64,000 nt of DNA from Bacteroidaceae bacterium (GCA_017472635.1 JAFUPU010000020.1:25737-89736), one strand, 5' to 3'. Shown: positions 8,679-19,500, counted from the first letter of the stretch. Notes: generated by a model from the letters alone, not told the origin. Made by a program: numbers and translations.

Positions 8679-9830
8679 TTACTCCACATCTATTTCGTTT
8701 CTATATTCGACGTATTCCCAATCCTCTACCAACACATTGAAGTAAATCTCCTCGTTGTTATCCCCGTGCATAAGGGTATAGGTATAACGCTTGCCGGGTG
8801 CCCACGTACCGGTTAGGTTTACTGTTTCCTCTACATCTGTACTCGTATCCTCTTCCTCGGTTGACAACAATTCCCGGGTAGCATTCAACGTCAAAGTTAC
8901 GCCCGTCAAATCCTGCGGCATCATGACATAGGGTCCGCCGAAGACGGTGTTGTAGTTCACATCGTTGGGGATTCGCTTGTTGATGTTGGCGGTATAAGTC
9001 GTGTTCGCGGGGTCTTCATTTTCATTTGGTATCCACGTACCGAAGCCCTCCGCCGTACATGTTTGCCCGGTAGAGAATTCTCCCTTCAGATGAAGGTTGC
9101 CCAACGTAATGTTCTCGATCGTCATGCGGTAAGAACCGTCGCCTAATTGGAAGCAGACAAGAGAGAAGGGGTGCACGAACTTTAGCGGAGTCCGCTTCAC
9201 ACCGTCGCTTCCCGCAACCGCGTCTGCTAAGGTCTGGCTCGGAGTGTAGGCGTAGATGAACTCTATCATGTTGGCATCGTAGTCAAGCACAACAGTTTCG
9301 CCATCGGAATCCAATACGTTGTTGGTGGCAGGCAGGTCGCAAGAGAACTGTTGACCATAGGTATCAGTATAGCCGCCGAGGGTGACATACGTCTTCTTAT
9401 CCGTATGTCCATCCATAAACTTCTTGCTCGGCATATAGGCAAAGAAATTGAGCGCCCCTTCGTTGGGCCAATAGTAATCGGTCAAGTTACCGGACTCATC
9501 CACATTTATCCAGTCCTTTGCTCCGGTTTCCGTCTCCACCTTTTCATCACCACGGTACCAGACACGACCATTGCCAATGTATCTCAGAGCAGTATTTCCG
9601 CTATCGTAGTAAGCATCCACGGTGAACTCGCCCCCACCTGCCTCCTCATCGTAGAAGGCCGTGTTGTTCGGCTCGAACAGTTGCACGCGGGTCTGTCCGC
9701 CATGCACAGGTTGCCATGCAATCACCTTGTCGGATGCTTCGGGCACGGCCATAGCTTCATCGCCCGATGTGCAAGAGCTTGCCCACACACCGGCCATGCA
9801 TCCTATCATTATGCCAAGCGATTGTTTCAT
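8679..9830 (-). CDS. Fimbrillin-family lipoprotein, minor fimbrial subunit
   Basis: 383 residues. Signal peptide with lipobox ASSC (Cys20); GQTRVQ follows about 30 residues later as a candidate Arg processing site. Typical fimbrillin features include YYWPNEGALNFFAYMPS (a tryptophan-proline motif of the N-terminal domain), KFVHPFSLVCFQLG and a C-terminal strand KRYTYTLMHGDN followed by VEDWEYV. Sequence style is closest to the major-type subunit upstream (YYWPKTGALTFAAYSPS there). The 141-base gap to that gene contains no clear terminator. Role: structural subunit or accessory protein of the fimbria encoded by this operon. Confidence 0.8.
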   Translation of the reverse strand: MKQSLGIMIGCMAGVWASSCTSGDEAMAVPEASDKVIAWQPVHGGQTRVQLFEPNNTAFYDEEAGGGEFTVDAYYDSGNTALRYIGNGRVWYRGDEKVETETGAKDWINVDESGNLTDYYWPNEGALNFFAYMPSKKFMDGHTDKKTYVTLGGYTDTYGQQFSCDLPATNNVLDSDGETVVLDYDANMIEFIYAYTPSQTLADAVAGSDGVKRTPLKFVHPFSLVCFQLGDGSYRMTIENITLGNLHLKGEFSTGQTCTAEGFGTWIPNENEDPANTTYTANINKRIPNDVNYNTVFGGPYVMMPQDLTGVTLTLNATRELLSTEEEDTSTDVEETVNLTGTWAPGKRYTYTLMHGDNNEEIYFNVLVEDWEYVEYRNEIDVE

Positions 9831-9971
9831 AGCGATTCTTCCCCGTTATGTTTCCCATCCTGTCTGTCGTCCCCGGCGGAGGGAAGAGAGCGGTCTGCTA
9901 TCTCTTCCGTTCCGCCAAGGATGACAGAGAGAGGTTGGTCATAACTTTAAATTTGGTTTTAAATTTGAGAA

Positions 9972-11102
9972 TCAGATGGTCAAGTCGGGAGTAACAGTGA
10001 CATCTACCCACTCGGCTACTTCGGGAGAGAAGTAGATTTTTTCCAAACCAATGGTGATGGTGTAAATGTAGCGCTTGCCCATCTTCCATTCAGAGATTCC
10101 ATTTCCATCTTTATCCGTATAGTAACGGTTTTCATCTCCTTCTGTAACCACCAAAGGCAAAGTTTTAGTTTGGGCCAGTTCAGGACCATTCCCATTCTGA
10201 ATGCTGTAATCCACCTTGATAGAAACAACTTCTGATTCATGGTTGAATGCTTGCGGCAACAAAATAACGTCGTTGGCTCCTTCAAGAGGTACAGCGGTTG
10301 TTGTAGTCAATTCCTGATTGTCTACATTGTTCTTAACCGCATAGTCAACGGGAAGTGCATGACCTGTCCAACTTGCTTCAGTTGCTGATTTACTTTCAGC
10401 AAAATCACCTTGTGAATAAGCATTTAAAATGGTTACTTGCTTAACACGGATAGTTGTTCCTGTGTACTCAGCTGCCTTAGCTACCTTAAACTTAATAGAA
10501 GACAGCGCATGCTTGAAGTTGATGTCCACTCCACTATAGCTTGTTCCACCCGTACTTGCTGTTCTATTCTTTGAGCGAGAGCTATACATGAAGTCATATT
10601 GATCGGCAGTAGCGGCCTTAACGGTGAAATCTGTTACGCTCAGTCCGGCCTCTGAATAACTATGGACAAAGTTGCTGACATCGCTGGGGGAGTAAGCAGC
10701 GAAAGTCAAAGCTCCAGTTTTGGGCCAATAGTAAACGCTACCTCCTTCAACGGCATCAGAACTCCAACCGTTAACACTATTGTCATAAGCAACTTCAATA
10801 TCGCTCATATAGATTGCCCGATTGTCATTGTTGCTTGTAATCCAACTTTCGAATCCACCGTCTTTGTCCCACTGGGCATACACACGGAAGTTCTCGTCTG
10901 TTGAATAAACCAATTTATTTCCGTTTTCATCATCGGTCACAGGTTGTTCACCAGCAACCGCTCTTGTCAAGCCACTCACCACCGGAGCATTAAAAGTAAT
11001 CTTTTGGTCACTTGCTTTGGAAGTTACTTCCATGGCTTCGTCGTTCACACAGCCGGCGAGCGCTACGCTTGCCAAAGCTGACAAAAATAAAAACCGTTTC
11101 AT
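9972..11102 (-). CDS. Fimbrillin-family lipoprotein, probable major subunit
   Basis: 376 residues with a clean lipoprotein signal (LAGC, Cys18) and GLTRAVAG about 30 residues later, matching the Arg-protease maturation site of FimA/Mfa1-like fimbrillins. Two-domain fimbrillin architecture: N-terminal domain with YYWPKTGALTFAAYSPSD, then INFKHALSSIKFKV and a C-terminal strand KRYIYTITIGLEKIYFSP ... VAEWVDV. It is the first fimbrillin after the DUF5119 gene and is followed by the longest gap within the fimbrillin genes, a layout in which the shaft subunit usually sits. That assignment is inference; only the family is clear. Confidence 0.78.
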   Translation of the reverse strand: MKRFLFLSALASVALAGCVNDEAMEVTSKASDQKITFNAPVVSGLTRAVAGEQPVTDDENGNKLVYSTDENFRVYAQWDKDGGFESWITSNNDNRAIYMSDIEVAYDNSVNGWSSDAVEGGSVYYWPKTGALTFAAYSPSDVSNFVHSYSEAGLSVTDFTVKAATADQYDFMYSSRSKNRTASTGGTSYSGVDINFKHALSSIKFKVAKAAEYTGTTIRVKQVTILNAYSQGDFAESKSATEASWTGHALPVDYAVKNNVDNQELTTTTAVPLEGANDVILLPQAFNHESEVVSIKVDYSIQNGNGPELAQTKTLPLVVTEGDENRYYTDKDGNGISEWKMGKRYIYTITIGLEKIYFSPEVAEWVDVTVTPDLTI

Positions 11103-11163
11103 ACTTGTTACGTTTTTAAAGTTAGACTAATGTTTTTTAATTGTTAATATTATGTTTATTCTC

Positions 11164-12219
11164 TTATATCTGCAAGTCCGTATTGACATCCTGCCACTCG
11201 TCCACTTCGGGGGAGAGGCCTCCGCCCTCCTGTTTTGGGGGTGGAGCGATGACAATCTCCCGGTCGATGATAATCCATCGGTTTTCCTTCACCTCGGGGG
11301 TGTCGAACATGGGGGTGATGTTTATCGTCTCGGTCTGTGTCCGGCCGTCGGTCGTGACGAAGTCGAACGTAACCATATAATTTGTTTCCGCCTCGGGCAG
11401 TTTGCCAAAGGTGTTGAAGGTGGCATAGATGACAGGCACCTTCTCTGTTCCCGTCGTACTACCGCTACGCTTCTCTTGTCCTTCGCGACCGGAAGCATTC
11501 ATCTCGAAGAATATCTGCACCGGAGGCTCGGGTTGCATTGTGCGGTTGTGCAGGGTGGTGCTGGGCGCCAGTCCTGTCAGCAACGAGGCCGCCGTGGAGA
11601 TGTATTCGATGCCCTTGATACGCACCTGTATGTAGTAACTTTCCACGCAGGTCGATGCCGTAAAGTAGTCGCCCGCCTCGGTACGTAGCGTGTCCAGCCG
11701 GTTGGTGGGGGCAATGTGTATTCTGTCCTGGGTCAGCAGGAAGAGGTGATCCGGCTCGTAAACGATGGGACTCTCTGAGCCATTCACACGTGCGCTGGGC
11801 AGGTAGGCATAGTAGTGCGAGGCAATCTCGTTGGTGTATGCCTCTGCCAGCCGGTAGGTGTGCTCTTCGCGGATGAGGGTGCTCTCCGTACCGAAGTTAT
11901 AGACCATCAGCTGGTAGTCGCCCACATCGGCGGTGATGTACCCCTCCAAGTAGTAGCCCCGTTCGTCCTCACCGCTCTGTTGCAGGTATCGCTCGGCCAC
12001 CACCCGTCCGCCAGACGGTTCGCACAGTGCCACGCGCACCACCGACGGACGTCGGTGCACGGGCTTCAGGCGGCTCTCGTCGTAGAAGCCGTACGTCACG
12101 TTCCGTATCTGTTCATCTATATATACGCGCACGTAGTGCACATTGCTCGGCTCCACCAGTTCGCGGTGCTCGCAAGCAGTGAGGATAAGGAGGAGGCACA
12201 GGAGGCCTGCCCACCGCAT
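11164..12219 (-). CDS. DUF5119 family lipoprotein of the fimbrial operon
   Basis: 351 residues from ATG 12219, which has GGAGGAG at a suitable distance and a proper lipobox (LLILTAC, Cys16). The frame stays open upstream into the palindromic repeat and across the neighbouring gene, but that stretch translates to low-complexity Arg/His/Pro sequence and is not coding. The body (VHYVRVYIDEQ, YNFGTEST, IYEPDHLFL-like segments) matches DUF5119/Mfa2-type proteins that accompany fimbrillins in Bacteroidales and may anchor or assemble the fibre. It ends 61 bases before the major-type fimbrillin. Confidence 0.72.
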   Translation of the reverse strand: MRWAGLLCLLLILTACEHRELVEPSNVHYVRVYIDEQIRNVTYGFYDESRLKPVHRRPSVVRVALCEPSGGRVVAERYLQQSGEDERGYYLEGYITADVGDYQLMVYNFGTESTLIREEHTYRLAEAYTNEIASHYYAYLPSARVNGSESPIVYEPDHLFLLTQDRIHIAPTNRLDTLRTEAGDYFTASTCVESYYIQVRIKGIEYISTAASLLTGLAPSTTLHNRTMQPEPPVQIFFEMNASGREGQEKRSGSTTGTEKVPVIYATFNTFGKLPEAETNYMVTFDFVTTDGRTQTETINITPMFDTPEVKENRWIIIDREIVIAPPPKQEGGGLSPEVDEWQDVNTDLQI

Positions 12220-12283
12220 TCTTGAACTCCTCCACCACTCGCCTCTCTTTTTCGGGCGGTAATCTTGTTTGGCAGCACGGTTT

Positions 12284-12430
12284 CTCACCCCCTCCGCTTC
12301 GCTCGTCCCCCTAAGACAGGGGGACAGCTTTGGATAGTCCAGCTTCTCTCCATCGCTTACATGAGGTACAAAACAATCCAAGTTCCTCCCCTGTCTTAGG
12401 GGAGGGGGACCCTCTGGGTGGAGGGGTGAG
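12284..12430. repeat. 147-bp palindromic (MITE/REP-like) element inside the fimbrial operon
   Basis: CTCACCCC at 12284-12291 and GGGGTGAG at 12423-12430 are the outer ends of an imperfect inverted repeat of about 45 bases; the inner parts GTCCCCCTAAGACAGGGG and CCCCTGTCTTAGGGG also pair. About 60 bases of unrelated sequence lie between. The element carries no gene and separates the DUF3575 and DUF5119 genes. Confidence 0.75.
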
Positions 12431-12454
12431 CATAAGGCAGGCCACATCCCTACA

Positions 12455-12522
12455 TTCTTCACTCTTCTCTCTTCACTCTTCACTTTTCTCTCTCCACTCT
12501 TCACTCTTCTCATCTCCTCCCT
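12455..12522. repeat. Tandem CTTCACT/CTTCTCT short repeats
   Basis: A run of degenerate 7- to 15-base units built from CACTCTTC, CTCTCTTC and CACTTTTCTC lies beside the 147-bp palindrome. Its left portion is non-coding; its right end overlaps the last codons of the DUF3575 gene. Such purine/pyrimidine strand-biased tracts can vary in copy number. Confidence 0.7.
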
Positions 12523-13796
12523 CCTTTCTCTATTACGCCCTTGCGGGTGAGGGTGAAGGGGATGACCAGCGACACCTCGGCGCGGGTGGGACCGATGTAG
12601 TGCCACGTACCGTTGTCCTCGGGGTCGCGGATGAGCTGGCTGTAGTCGTCGGTGGGGGTATATCCGCGATAGGGGATGTTGGCATAGCCGGCCGAGAGGC
12701 TGAACTCCATGTTTGCCCAACGACCCACAGGCATGGCATAGCCCACACTGAGGCCGGCACTCCAGAACTCGCCCTGATAACAGATGTCGCGCTTCCACTC
12801 GAAGTCCCACTTGCCACCCATGCCATAGAGGCCGACAAACCAGCCGGTGAGGCAGTCGCGCTCCTTGCGCCGGAGGGTGGCAGCATGATACTCGGGACGG
12901 AACCACCAGCGCACCTCACCACCCATGGAGAGGAAACGGTTGCAGTACTTATTGTCGTTCTGTCCCCACGTCCACCACGGGAACTGATGCTGATACTGTG
13001 CCGAGAACCGGTGCCCCTTGACGGTGAAGGGCACCTCTACGGAGAAGTTGGCCCACAAGAGCAGGTCGTAGAGCAGGTTGCTCTTCACGGCCAAGATGGT
13101 GCGGCTCTGCCTATAGGGCATGTCTATCGGGCCGGGGGTCGCTTCTGTAGGGGCTACGGCGGCGGTGACCAGAGGAGCCTGCGGAATCTCCGGCAAGATA
13201 GGTGCCCAGACGGAGATCCACGTGGCATAGCGGAGCTTGGGCATGAAGTGCTTGAGGAGATACTGCCAGGGCTGTCCGCCGTTCAGCCGCTTCAGGGACT
13301 CTTTCTTCCGCGCGTCGGGCAGGTCGCAGTCGAGGAGAGCCAGCACCTCTTCGCGGTCGGCTTCGTGATAATGGAGGTACACCTCTTCGCGAAGTCCCGG
13401 CCAGTTTTCGGCTTCGGGGCGCAGGTGAATAAGTGAGTCAGAAATCAAGCGTCCTTCGGGCACTTGCGAGAGGATATACCGTTTGGCGGTAGCACCACGC
13501 TCTCCGGCCAGCCACTTGTTGAAGCGGTAGGGACCTTCGGGCGAGGCGTAGGAATAGATGACGATGCTGTCGATGCGCGGCGATTCGGCCAGATAGGTGC
13601 GGATGACCTCCAGGTTGTGCGCATTCGACATATAGTCTTCATCAATTTGAGTCTTGTTGATGGGATAATAGATGCGGAAGTGGCGAATCTCTGTAGAGTC
13701 GGCATGAGGAAGGGCAGAGGCTTCCCGGTATCTCTGTGCCGGAGCATTCAAAGCCAACAGTCCCATCATTGCTGCTATGATCAGTTTCGCCTTCAT
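12510..13796 (-). CDS. DUF3575 domain protein with OmpA-like N-terminal region, first gene of the fimbrial operon
   Basis: 428 residues with a signal peptide (MKAKLIIAAMMGLLALNAPAQ). Residues about 35-130 resemble an OmpA C-terminal-type fold: FRIYYPINKTQID, then SIVIYSYASPEGP with RFNKWLAGERGATAKRYI, which follows the peptidoglycan-binding motif order. The second half (from about 235: VKSNLLYDLLLWANFSVE, then WWFRPE and LSAGYANIPYRGY) is the DUF3575 beta-barrel-like domain ending in FTLTRKG. Proteins of this kind stand at the head of Bacteroidales fimbrial operons and probably act in the outer membrane in anchoring or secretion. No convincing -7/-33 promoter was found upstream; a run of eight C bases lies at 13931-13938. 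Confidence 0.8.
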   Translation of the reverse strand: MKAKLIIAAMMGLLALNAPAQRYREASALPHADSTEIRHFRIYYPINKTQIDEDYMSNAHNLEVIRTYLAESPRIDSIVIYSYASPEGPYRFNKWLAGERGATAKRYILSQVPEGRLISDSLIHLRPEAENWPGLREEVYLHYHEADREEVLALLDCDLPDARKKESLKRLNGGQPWQYLLKHFMPKLRYATWISVWAPILPEIPQAPLVTAAVAPTEATPGPIDMPYRQSRTILAVKSNLLYDLLLWANFSVEVPFTVKGHRFSAQYQHQFPWWTWGQNDNKYCNRFLSMGGEVRWWFRPEYHAATLRRKERDCLTGWFVGLYGMGGKWDFEWKRDICYQGEFWSAGLSVGYAMPVGRWANMEFSLSAGYANIPYRGYTPTDDYSQLIRDPEDNGTWHYIGPTRAEVSLVIPFTLTRKGVIEKGGRR

Positions 13797-14197
13797 TTCT
13801 TTTGTATTGTGATTTGAAGCCTATTCCGATTCCAAATCCGTCATTCCCTAACTATAAATAGCTTTTCCAAACTTTATTTTAGGGTACAAAGAAAGCGAAA
13901 ATTTTATAGTTTTAAGGTAAAGCCGTTTTACCCCCCCCTATAATTTAAGATGAATTAACAATTGAGAGGGGTTCATTAAGTTAAATGCTGATTGTCAGGT
14001 GAGTTTGTCTCCAAACCCTTTTTAAGGATAAGTCAAGAAGGTTTTATACATGGAGGTATCAGAATGCAACAATTTGTTTTCAGGTACGGGTTACACGGAT
14101 TAATTGCGATTGAAACCGTGTTAATCCGCGTAATCCGTACCTGAAATTATTTCGTGACGGTGTATCGTGAATCACCTTGTTACAGACACGTCGGGGG
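13797..14197. other. Intergenic region between fimbrial operon promoter side and metG 3' end
   Basis: No gene seen. It holds a C8 tract (13931-13938) flanked by a small GGTAAA/TTTTACC hairpin, and a 71-base imperfect palindrome at 14077-14147. The promoter of the fimbrial operon should lie here, but no good TAnnTTTG box was found on the minus strand, and no flanking inverted repeats of an invertible promoter were recognised. Confidence 0.5.
14077..14147. repeat. Imperfect palindrome downstream of metG
   Basis: TTTCAGGTACGG (from 14078) with TTACACGGATTAA pairs with TTAATCCGCGTAA followed by CCGTACCTGAAA (14121-14146), leaving a 17-base loop. It lies about 50 bases past the metG stop and probably ends that transcript or is a dispersed repeat. 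Confidence 0.6.
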
Positions 14198-16258
14198 TCA
14201 CTTCACCTCGCTGCCCGGCTTCACCTCCTTGAGGAGTGAAGTCACGGCCAATGAACCGTCGAAGTTCTCGGCACTGAGAATCATGCCTTCGCTCACCAGA
14301 CCGTTCTTGAACTGGCGGGGAGCCAGGTTGGCGATGAAGAGCACCTGCTTGCCTACGAGTTCTTCGGGTTGGTAGTGTTCGGCAATGCCGCTCACGATGG
14401 TGCGGTCCTGCAGGCCGTCGGCAATCTTGAACTTCAAGAGTTTCTTCATCTTGGGCACACGCTCGCACTCAAGCACCGTACCTACGCGGATGTCCAGCTT
14501 CTCGAAGTCTTCAAAAGCGATGGTAGGCTTGATGGGGTTGGCCTTGTAGTCTGCGTCCTCGTTGGCCTTTTTGGTGTCGAGCAGTTTCTGCACCTGTGCT
14601 TCTATCACGCTGTCTTCAATCTTTTCGAAGAGCAGTGATGGGGCTGCCAACCGGTGACCGGCGGGCAGGATGTCGGTGTTGCCCAACGAAGCCCATTCGA
14701 AAGTGGGCATATTGAGCATGCCACGCAATTTCTCGCTGCTGAAGGGCAGGAACGGCTCGAAAGCAATGGCCAGGTTGGCGGTGAGCTGCAGTGAGATGTA
14801 GATGATGGTCTTCACCCGTTCGGGGTCGGTCTTGATGACCTTCCACGGCTCGCAGTCGGCGATATACTTGTTGCCGATGCGGGCCAGGTTCATGGCCTCC
14901 TTCTGTGCGTCGCGGAACTTGAAGTTGTCGAGCAGCCGCTCCACCTTCTCTTTCACATCCTTGAACTCGGCAAGGGTCTCTTTGTCATATTCCGTCAGCT
15001 CGCCCGGTGCAGGAACGACTCCGTCGTAATACTTCTGCGTGAGTTGCAGGGCACGGTTGACGAAGTTGCCATAGACGGCCACCAGTTCGTTGTTGTTGCG
15101 TGCCTGGAAATCTTTCCAAGTGAAGTCGTTGTCCTTCGTCTCGGGCGCATTGGCGGTGAGCACATAGCGGAGCACATCCTGCTTGCCGGGGAAATCGACA
15201 AGGTATTCGTGCAGCCAGACGGCCCAGTTGCGGCTGGTGGAAATCTTGTCGCCTTCGAGGTTCAAGAATTCGTTGCCCGGCACATTGTCCGGCAGAATGT
15301 AGCTGCCCTCAGCCTTCAGCATGGCGGGGAAGACGATGCAGTGGAAGACGATGTTGTCCTTGCCGATGAAGTGGACGAGGCGGGTTTCGGGGTCTTTCCA
15401 CCAGGTCTCCCAACTGCCCTTCTCGGGATGGGCGTCACAGAGTTCCTTGGTGTTGCTGATGTAGCCGATGGGCGCATCGAACCAGACGTAGAGCACCTTT
15501 CCCTCGGCACCTTCCACGGGCACGGGGATTCCCCACTCGAGGTCGCGCGTCACGGCGCGGGGCTTCAGTCCGGCATCCAGCCAGCTCTTGCACTGGCCAT
15601 AGACGTTGCTGCGCCACTCCTTGTGTCCTTGCAGAATCCACTCTTCCAGCCAAGGTTGATGATCGTTGAGGGGCAGATACCAGTGCTTCGTGGGCTTCTT
15701 CACGAGCGGATTGCCTGTGAGGACATTCACGGGATTGATGAGTTCGTCGGGCGAGAGCGTGCTGCCACACTTCTCGCACTGGTCGCCGTAAGCGTCTTCG
15801 GCATGGCAACGCGGGCACTGCCCCTTGATGTTGCGGTCGCTGAGGAACTGCTTCGCTCCTTCGTCGTAGTACTGCTCGCTCTCCATTTCGATGAACTTGC
15901 CGTTCTCATAAAGGGTCTTGAAGAAGTCGCTGGCCAGCTGGTGGTGAGTCTTTGAGGTTGTGCGCGAATAGACATCGAATGAAATGCCGAAGTCGGCAAA
16001 AGCATTCTTGATGATGCCATGGTAGCGGTCCACCACATCCTGCGGGGTGCATCCCTCTTTCTTGGCACGGATGGTGACGGGCACACCATGTTCGTCAGAA
16101 CCTCCGATAAACAGCACCTCTTCCCCTTTGAGGCGGAGGTAGCGCACATAAATATCTGCCGGAACATACACCCCTGCCAGGTGACCGATGTGTACCGGGC
16201 CGTTGGCATAAGGAAGGGCTGATGTTACAGTAGTCCTTTTGAATTTTTTATTCTCCAT
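14198..16258 (-). CDS. metG: Methionyl-tRNA synthetase
   Basis: 686 residues, the length of long bacterial MetRS. Catalytic Rossmann core with [11 protein letters not shown] near residue 16 (HIGH motif) and KISTS near 338 (KMSKS variant). A four-Cys zinc knuckle, CPRCH then CEKCG, lies around 148-163. The anticodon-binding helical domain covers about 390-550, and a C-terminal tRNA-binding OB fold begins near 578 ([17 protein letters not shown]). It charges tRNA-Met in the cytoplasm. The gene is single, with a -7-type box TATCTTTG on the minus strand at 16289-16282 and no obvious -33 partner. Confidence 0.97.
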   Translation of the reverse strand: MENKKFKRTTVTSALPYANGPVHIGHLAGVYVPADIYVRYLRLKGEEVLFIGGSDEHGVPVTIRAKKEGCTPQDVVDRYHGIIKNAFADFGISFDVYSRTTSKTHHQLASDFFKTLYENGKFIEMESEQYYDEGAKQFLSDRNIKGQCPRCHAEDAYGDQCEKCGSTLSPDELINPVNVLTGNPLVKKPTKHWYLPLNDHQPWLEEWILQGHKEWRSNVYGQCKSWLDAGLKPRAVTRDLEWGIPVPVEGAEGKVLYVWFDAPIGYISNTKELCDAHPEKGSWETWWKDPETRLVHFIGKDNIVFHCIVFPAMLKAEGSYILPDNVPGNEFLNLEGDKISTSRNWAVWLHEYLVDFPGKQDVLRYVLTANAPETKDNDFTWKDFQARNNNELVAVYGNFVNRALQLTQKYYDGVVPAPGELTEYDKETLAEFKDVKEKVERLLDNFKFRDAQKEAMNLARIGNKYIADCEPWKVIKTDPERVKTIIYISLQLTANLAIAFEPFLPFSSEKLRGMLNMPTFEWASLGNTDILPAGHRLAAPSLLFEKIEDSVIEAQVQKLLDTKKANEDADYKANPIKPTIAFEDFEKLDIRVGTVLECERVPKMKKLLKFKIADGLQDRTIVSGIAEHYQPEELVGKQVLFIANLAPRQFKNGLVSEGMILSAENFDGSLAVTSLLKEVKPGSEVK

Positions 16259-16457
16259 GTTTTATCTGCTTTATTTAGCGGCAAAGATACGAATAATTTG
16301 CGATTTGTCATGTAAATCAGTTCCCTAATCTCTCGCTTTCTTACAAACTCACCCACTCACAAGGCTTTGTTGAGGCTGGATGCTATAAAAATGTTTGTAG
16401 GATAACGGGAGTTTTTACCCCTTTTTCTATACCTTATTATATATAAAGGACTAAAAG

Positions 16458-16513
16458 GAAATTAAAGGGCTGAAAGGCTTGCAAAGGAATTAAAGGGTGA
16501 AAGGCTTGCAAAA
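16458..16513. repeat. Two tandem 27-29 bp direct repeats
   Basis: The unit (GAAATTAAAGGGCTGAAAGG followed by CTTGCAAA) occurs twice in succession with two small differences, immediately downstream of the carB terminator in the direction of transcription. The 309-base gap holds these repeats, the carB terminator and the metG -7 box; nothing else was seen. Confidence 0.6.
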
Positions 16514-16556
16514 AAAGCAGGCGGCTTGAATAGAATACATACTTTCAAGCCGCCTG
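16510..16556 (-). terminator. Intrinsic terminator of carB
   Basis: CAGGCGGCTTGAA (16518-16530) pairs perfectly with TTCAAGCCGCCTG (16544-16556). Read on the minus strand the stem is followed after GC by seven T, 11 bases beyond the carB stop. Confidence 0.9.
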
Positions 16557-16567
16557 GTTATGTTTGC

Positions 16568-19500
16568 TTAATATTCTTGCCAGCTCTTGATTTGAATCTC
16601 TGATTCGCCAAACTCACAGAAGGCTTCGATGAAGGCTCCTGCCAAGCGGGCATTGGTTATCAACGGGATGTTGTGGTCGATGGCTCCACGACGAATCTTA
16701 TACCCATTGGTCAACTCGCGCTTGGTGTGGTTCTTCGGAATGTTCACAATCAAGTCAAACTTGTGGTCGGCAATCATCTTCATGATGTTGTTCTCGGCAT
16801 CAGCACGCTCGTCGGGCCAGAATACCGGAGTGGTTGCTACCCCATGTGCATTCAGGAAGGCAGCTGTCCCGGCAGTGGCATAAATGTTGTAACCCTTGTT
16901 GTAGAGCACGCGACTGGCGTCCAAGAGGTCTACTTTCGACTTCATGGCTCCCGATGAGAACATCACGCCCTTCTCTTTGCTGGGCACCTTGAATCCAGTG
17001 GCTATCATGGCACTCAACAGCGCCTCTGAGAATTCATCTCCCATACAGCCTACCTCACCGGTTGACGACATGTCTACACCCAGCACGGGGTCGGCATTGT
17101 GCAGACGTGAGAATGAGAACTGTGAAGCCTTCACTCCAATCCAATCGATGTCGAAAGCCGACTTGTCGGGACGGGTATAGGGTGCATCCAGCATGATGCG
17201 GGTTGCCGTCTCAATGAAGTTACGCTTCAATATCTTGCTCACAAACGGGAACGAACGTGATGCACGCAAGTTACACTCGATTACCTTCACCTCGTTGTTG
17301 CGGGCAAGGAACTGGATGTTGAACGGACCCGAGATGTTGAGTTCTTTGGCTATCTGGCGACTGATGTGCTTGATGCGGCGTGCTGTTGCAAAATAGATCT
17401 TCTGTGCCGGGAATACGAGCGTAGCATCTCCTGAGTGTACACCGGCAAACTCAATGTGTTCGCTGATGGCATATTCCACTATTTCACCATTTTGTGCCAC
17501 GGCATCAAACTCTATCTCCTTGGTGTTCTCAAGGAACTGCGATACCACAACCGGGAAATCTTTCGACACCTCGGCTGCCATCTTCAAGAAGTTCTCCAAC
17601 TCCTCGTCGTTGTAGCACACATTCATGGCTGCACCCGAAAGCACGTATGACGGACGCACAAGCACAGGATAACCCACCTTTTCTACAAAGCCTTTCACAT
17701 CTTCCAAACTGGTCAGCTCCTGCCAAGCCGGTTGGTCGATGCCCAATTGGTCAAGCATGGCTGAGAATTTGTTGCGGTTTTCTGCACGGTCGATAGAGAG
17801 CGGTGAAGTTCCCAATACAGGAACCGACTGGCGATAGAGTTTCATTGCCAGGTTGTTTGGTATCTGTCCACCCACTGACACGATGACACCGCGCGGTTGC
17901 TCCAAGTCGATGACATCCAACACGCGCTCGAAGGTCAACTCATCGAAGTAGAGACGGTCACACATGTCGTAGTCGGTCGACACCGTCTCGGGGTTGTAGT
18001 TGATCATAATAGACTTGTAGCCCAGCTTGCGTGCGGTCTGCACAGCATTTACCGAACACCAGTCAAACTCTACAGACGAACCGATGCGGTAGGCACCCGA
18101 ACCAAGTACTACCACCGATTTTTCATTCTTATAGTAATTGATGTCATATCCCTCAACGGCATAGGTCATATAGAGGTAGTTTGTCAACTCAGGATGTTCA
18201 GAGGCAACCGTGTTAATGCGTTTTACAGCGGGCAAGATGCCCAACTCTTTACGGCGGGCACGCACTTGCAGGTTCTCTTTCTCCATGTTGCCTGTGGGGT
18301 TCAACACAAAGCGGGCAATCTGGAAGTCTGAGAATCCGAGCACCTTTGCTTCCCGCAACACCTCAGCGGGAATATCCTCTATCCGGTTGTATGTCGAAAG
18401 TTTGTCCTTATAGTCGACAATGTTTTTCAACTTACCCAAGAACCAAGGGTCAATTTTGGTCAGCTCATGGATGCGTTCGATGGTGTATCCGCTTTCCAGC
18501 GCTTGCGCCAAAGCAAATACGCGCAGGTCGGTAGGGTTTGCCAACTCCTTGTCGAGATCTTCAAACTTCAGACCGCCATTGCCCACAAATCCGTGCATGC
18601 CTTGACCTATCATGCGCAATCCCTTTTGGATAATCTCTTCAAACGAGCGTCCGATAGACATGATTTCTCCTACCGATTTCATGCTCGAACCTATTTCGCG
18701 CGATACACCGGCAAACTTGGTCAAGTCCCAACGGGGAATCTTACAGATGAGATAGTCCAACTGGGGAGCCGCATAGGCAGAGTTAGGAGTTCCCATCTCG
18801 CCTATCTGGTCAAGGGTGTAGCCCAACGCAATCTTCGCAGCCACAAATGCCAACGGATAGCCGGTAGCCTTTGAAGCAAGTGCCGAAGAACGGCTCAAAC
18901 GGGCGTTCACCTCTATCACACGGTAATCGTCGGTCACCGAGTTGAAAGCATATTGAATGTTACATTCACCCACAATGCCCAAGTGACGGATACACTTCAC
19001 CGAGAGTTCTTGCAACATCTTCAACTCGCCTTCGTCAAGCGAACAGGTGGGAGCCACCACAATCGACTCACCGGTGTGGATGCCCAACGGGTCAAAGTTC
19101 TCCATGCTTGCCACGGTGAAGCAATGGTCGTTAGCATCGCGAATCACCTCAAACTCTATCTCTTTCCATCCCTTCAACGACTCTTCTACCAGAATCTGCT
19201 TTGAAAAGGTAAACGAACTCTCTGCCAGTTGGATGAATTCTTCCTTGTTTTGGCAGATACCGCTTCCCAGACCTCCTAAGGCGTATGCAGAACGTATCAT
19301 CACAGGATATCCGATGCGCTCTGCAGCGGCCAGCGCCTCCTCCATGCTTTCTACTGCCTGGCTTACGGGGGTCTTCATGTCAATCTCGTCCAACTTCTTC
19401 ACAAACAGATCGCGGTCTTCGGTGTACATGATTGCGTCTACCGAGGTACCCAACACTTTCACGTCATACTGTTCCAATATGCCTCGCGTATAGAGGTCTG

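Noticed and set aside
12455-12522. CRISPR-like array
   Set aside because: Units are short, adjoining and without unique spacers; no cas genes nearby.
12220-12906. Long in-frame extension upstream of the DUF5119 gene
   Set aside because: It reads across the palindromic repeat and out of frame through the DUF3575 gene, gives Arg/His/Pro-rich sequence, and the ATG at 12219 has a proper lipobox and ribosome binding site.
13797-14197. Invertible promoter upstream of the fimbrial operon
   Set aside because: No pair of inverted repeats flanking a promoter was found, and no site-specific invertase gene lies nearby; the only palindrome (14077-14147) looks like a terminator or dispersed repeat.
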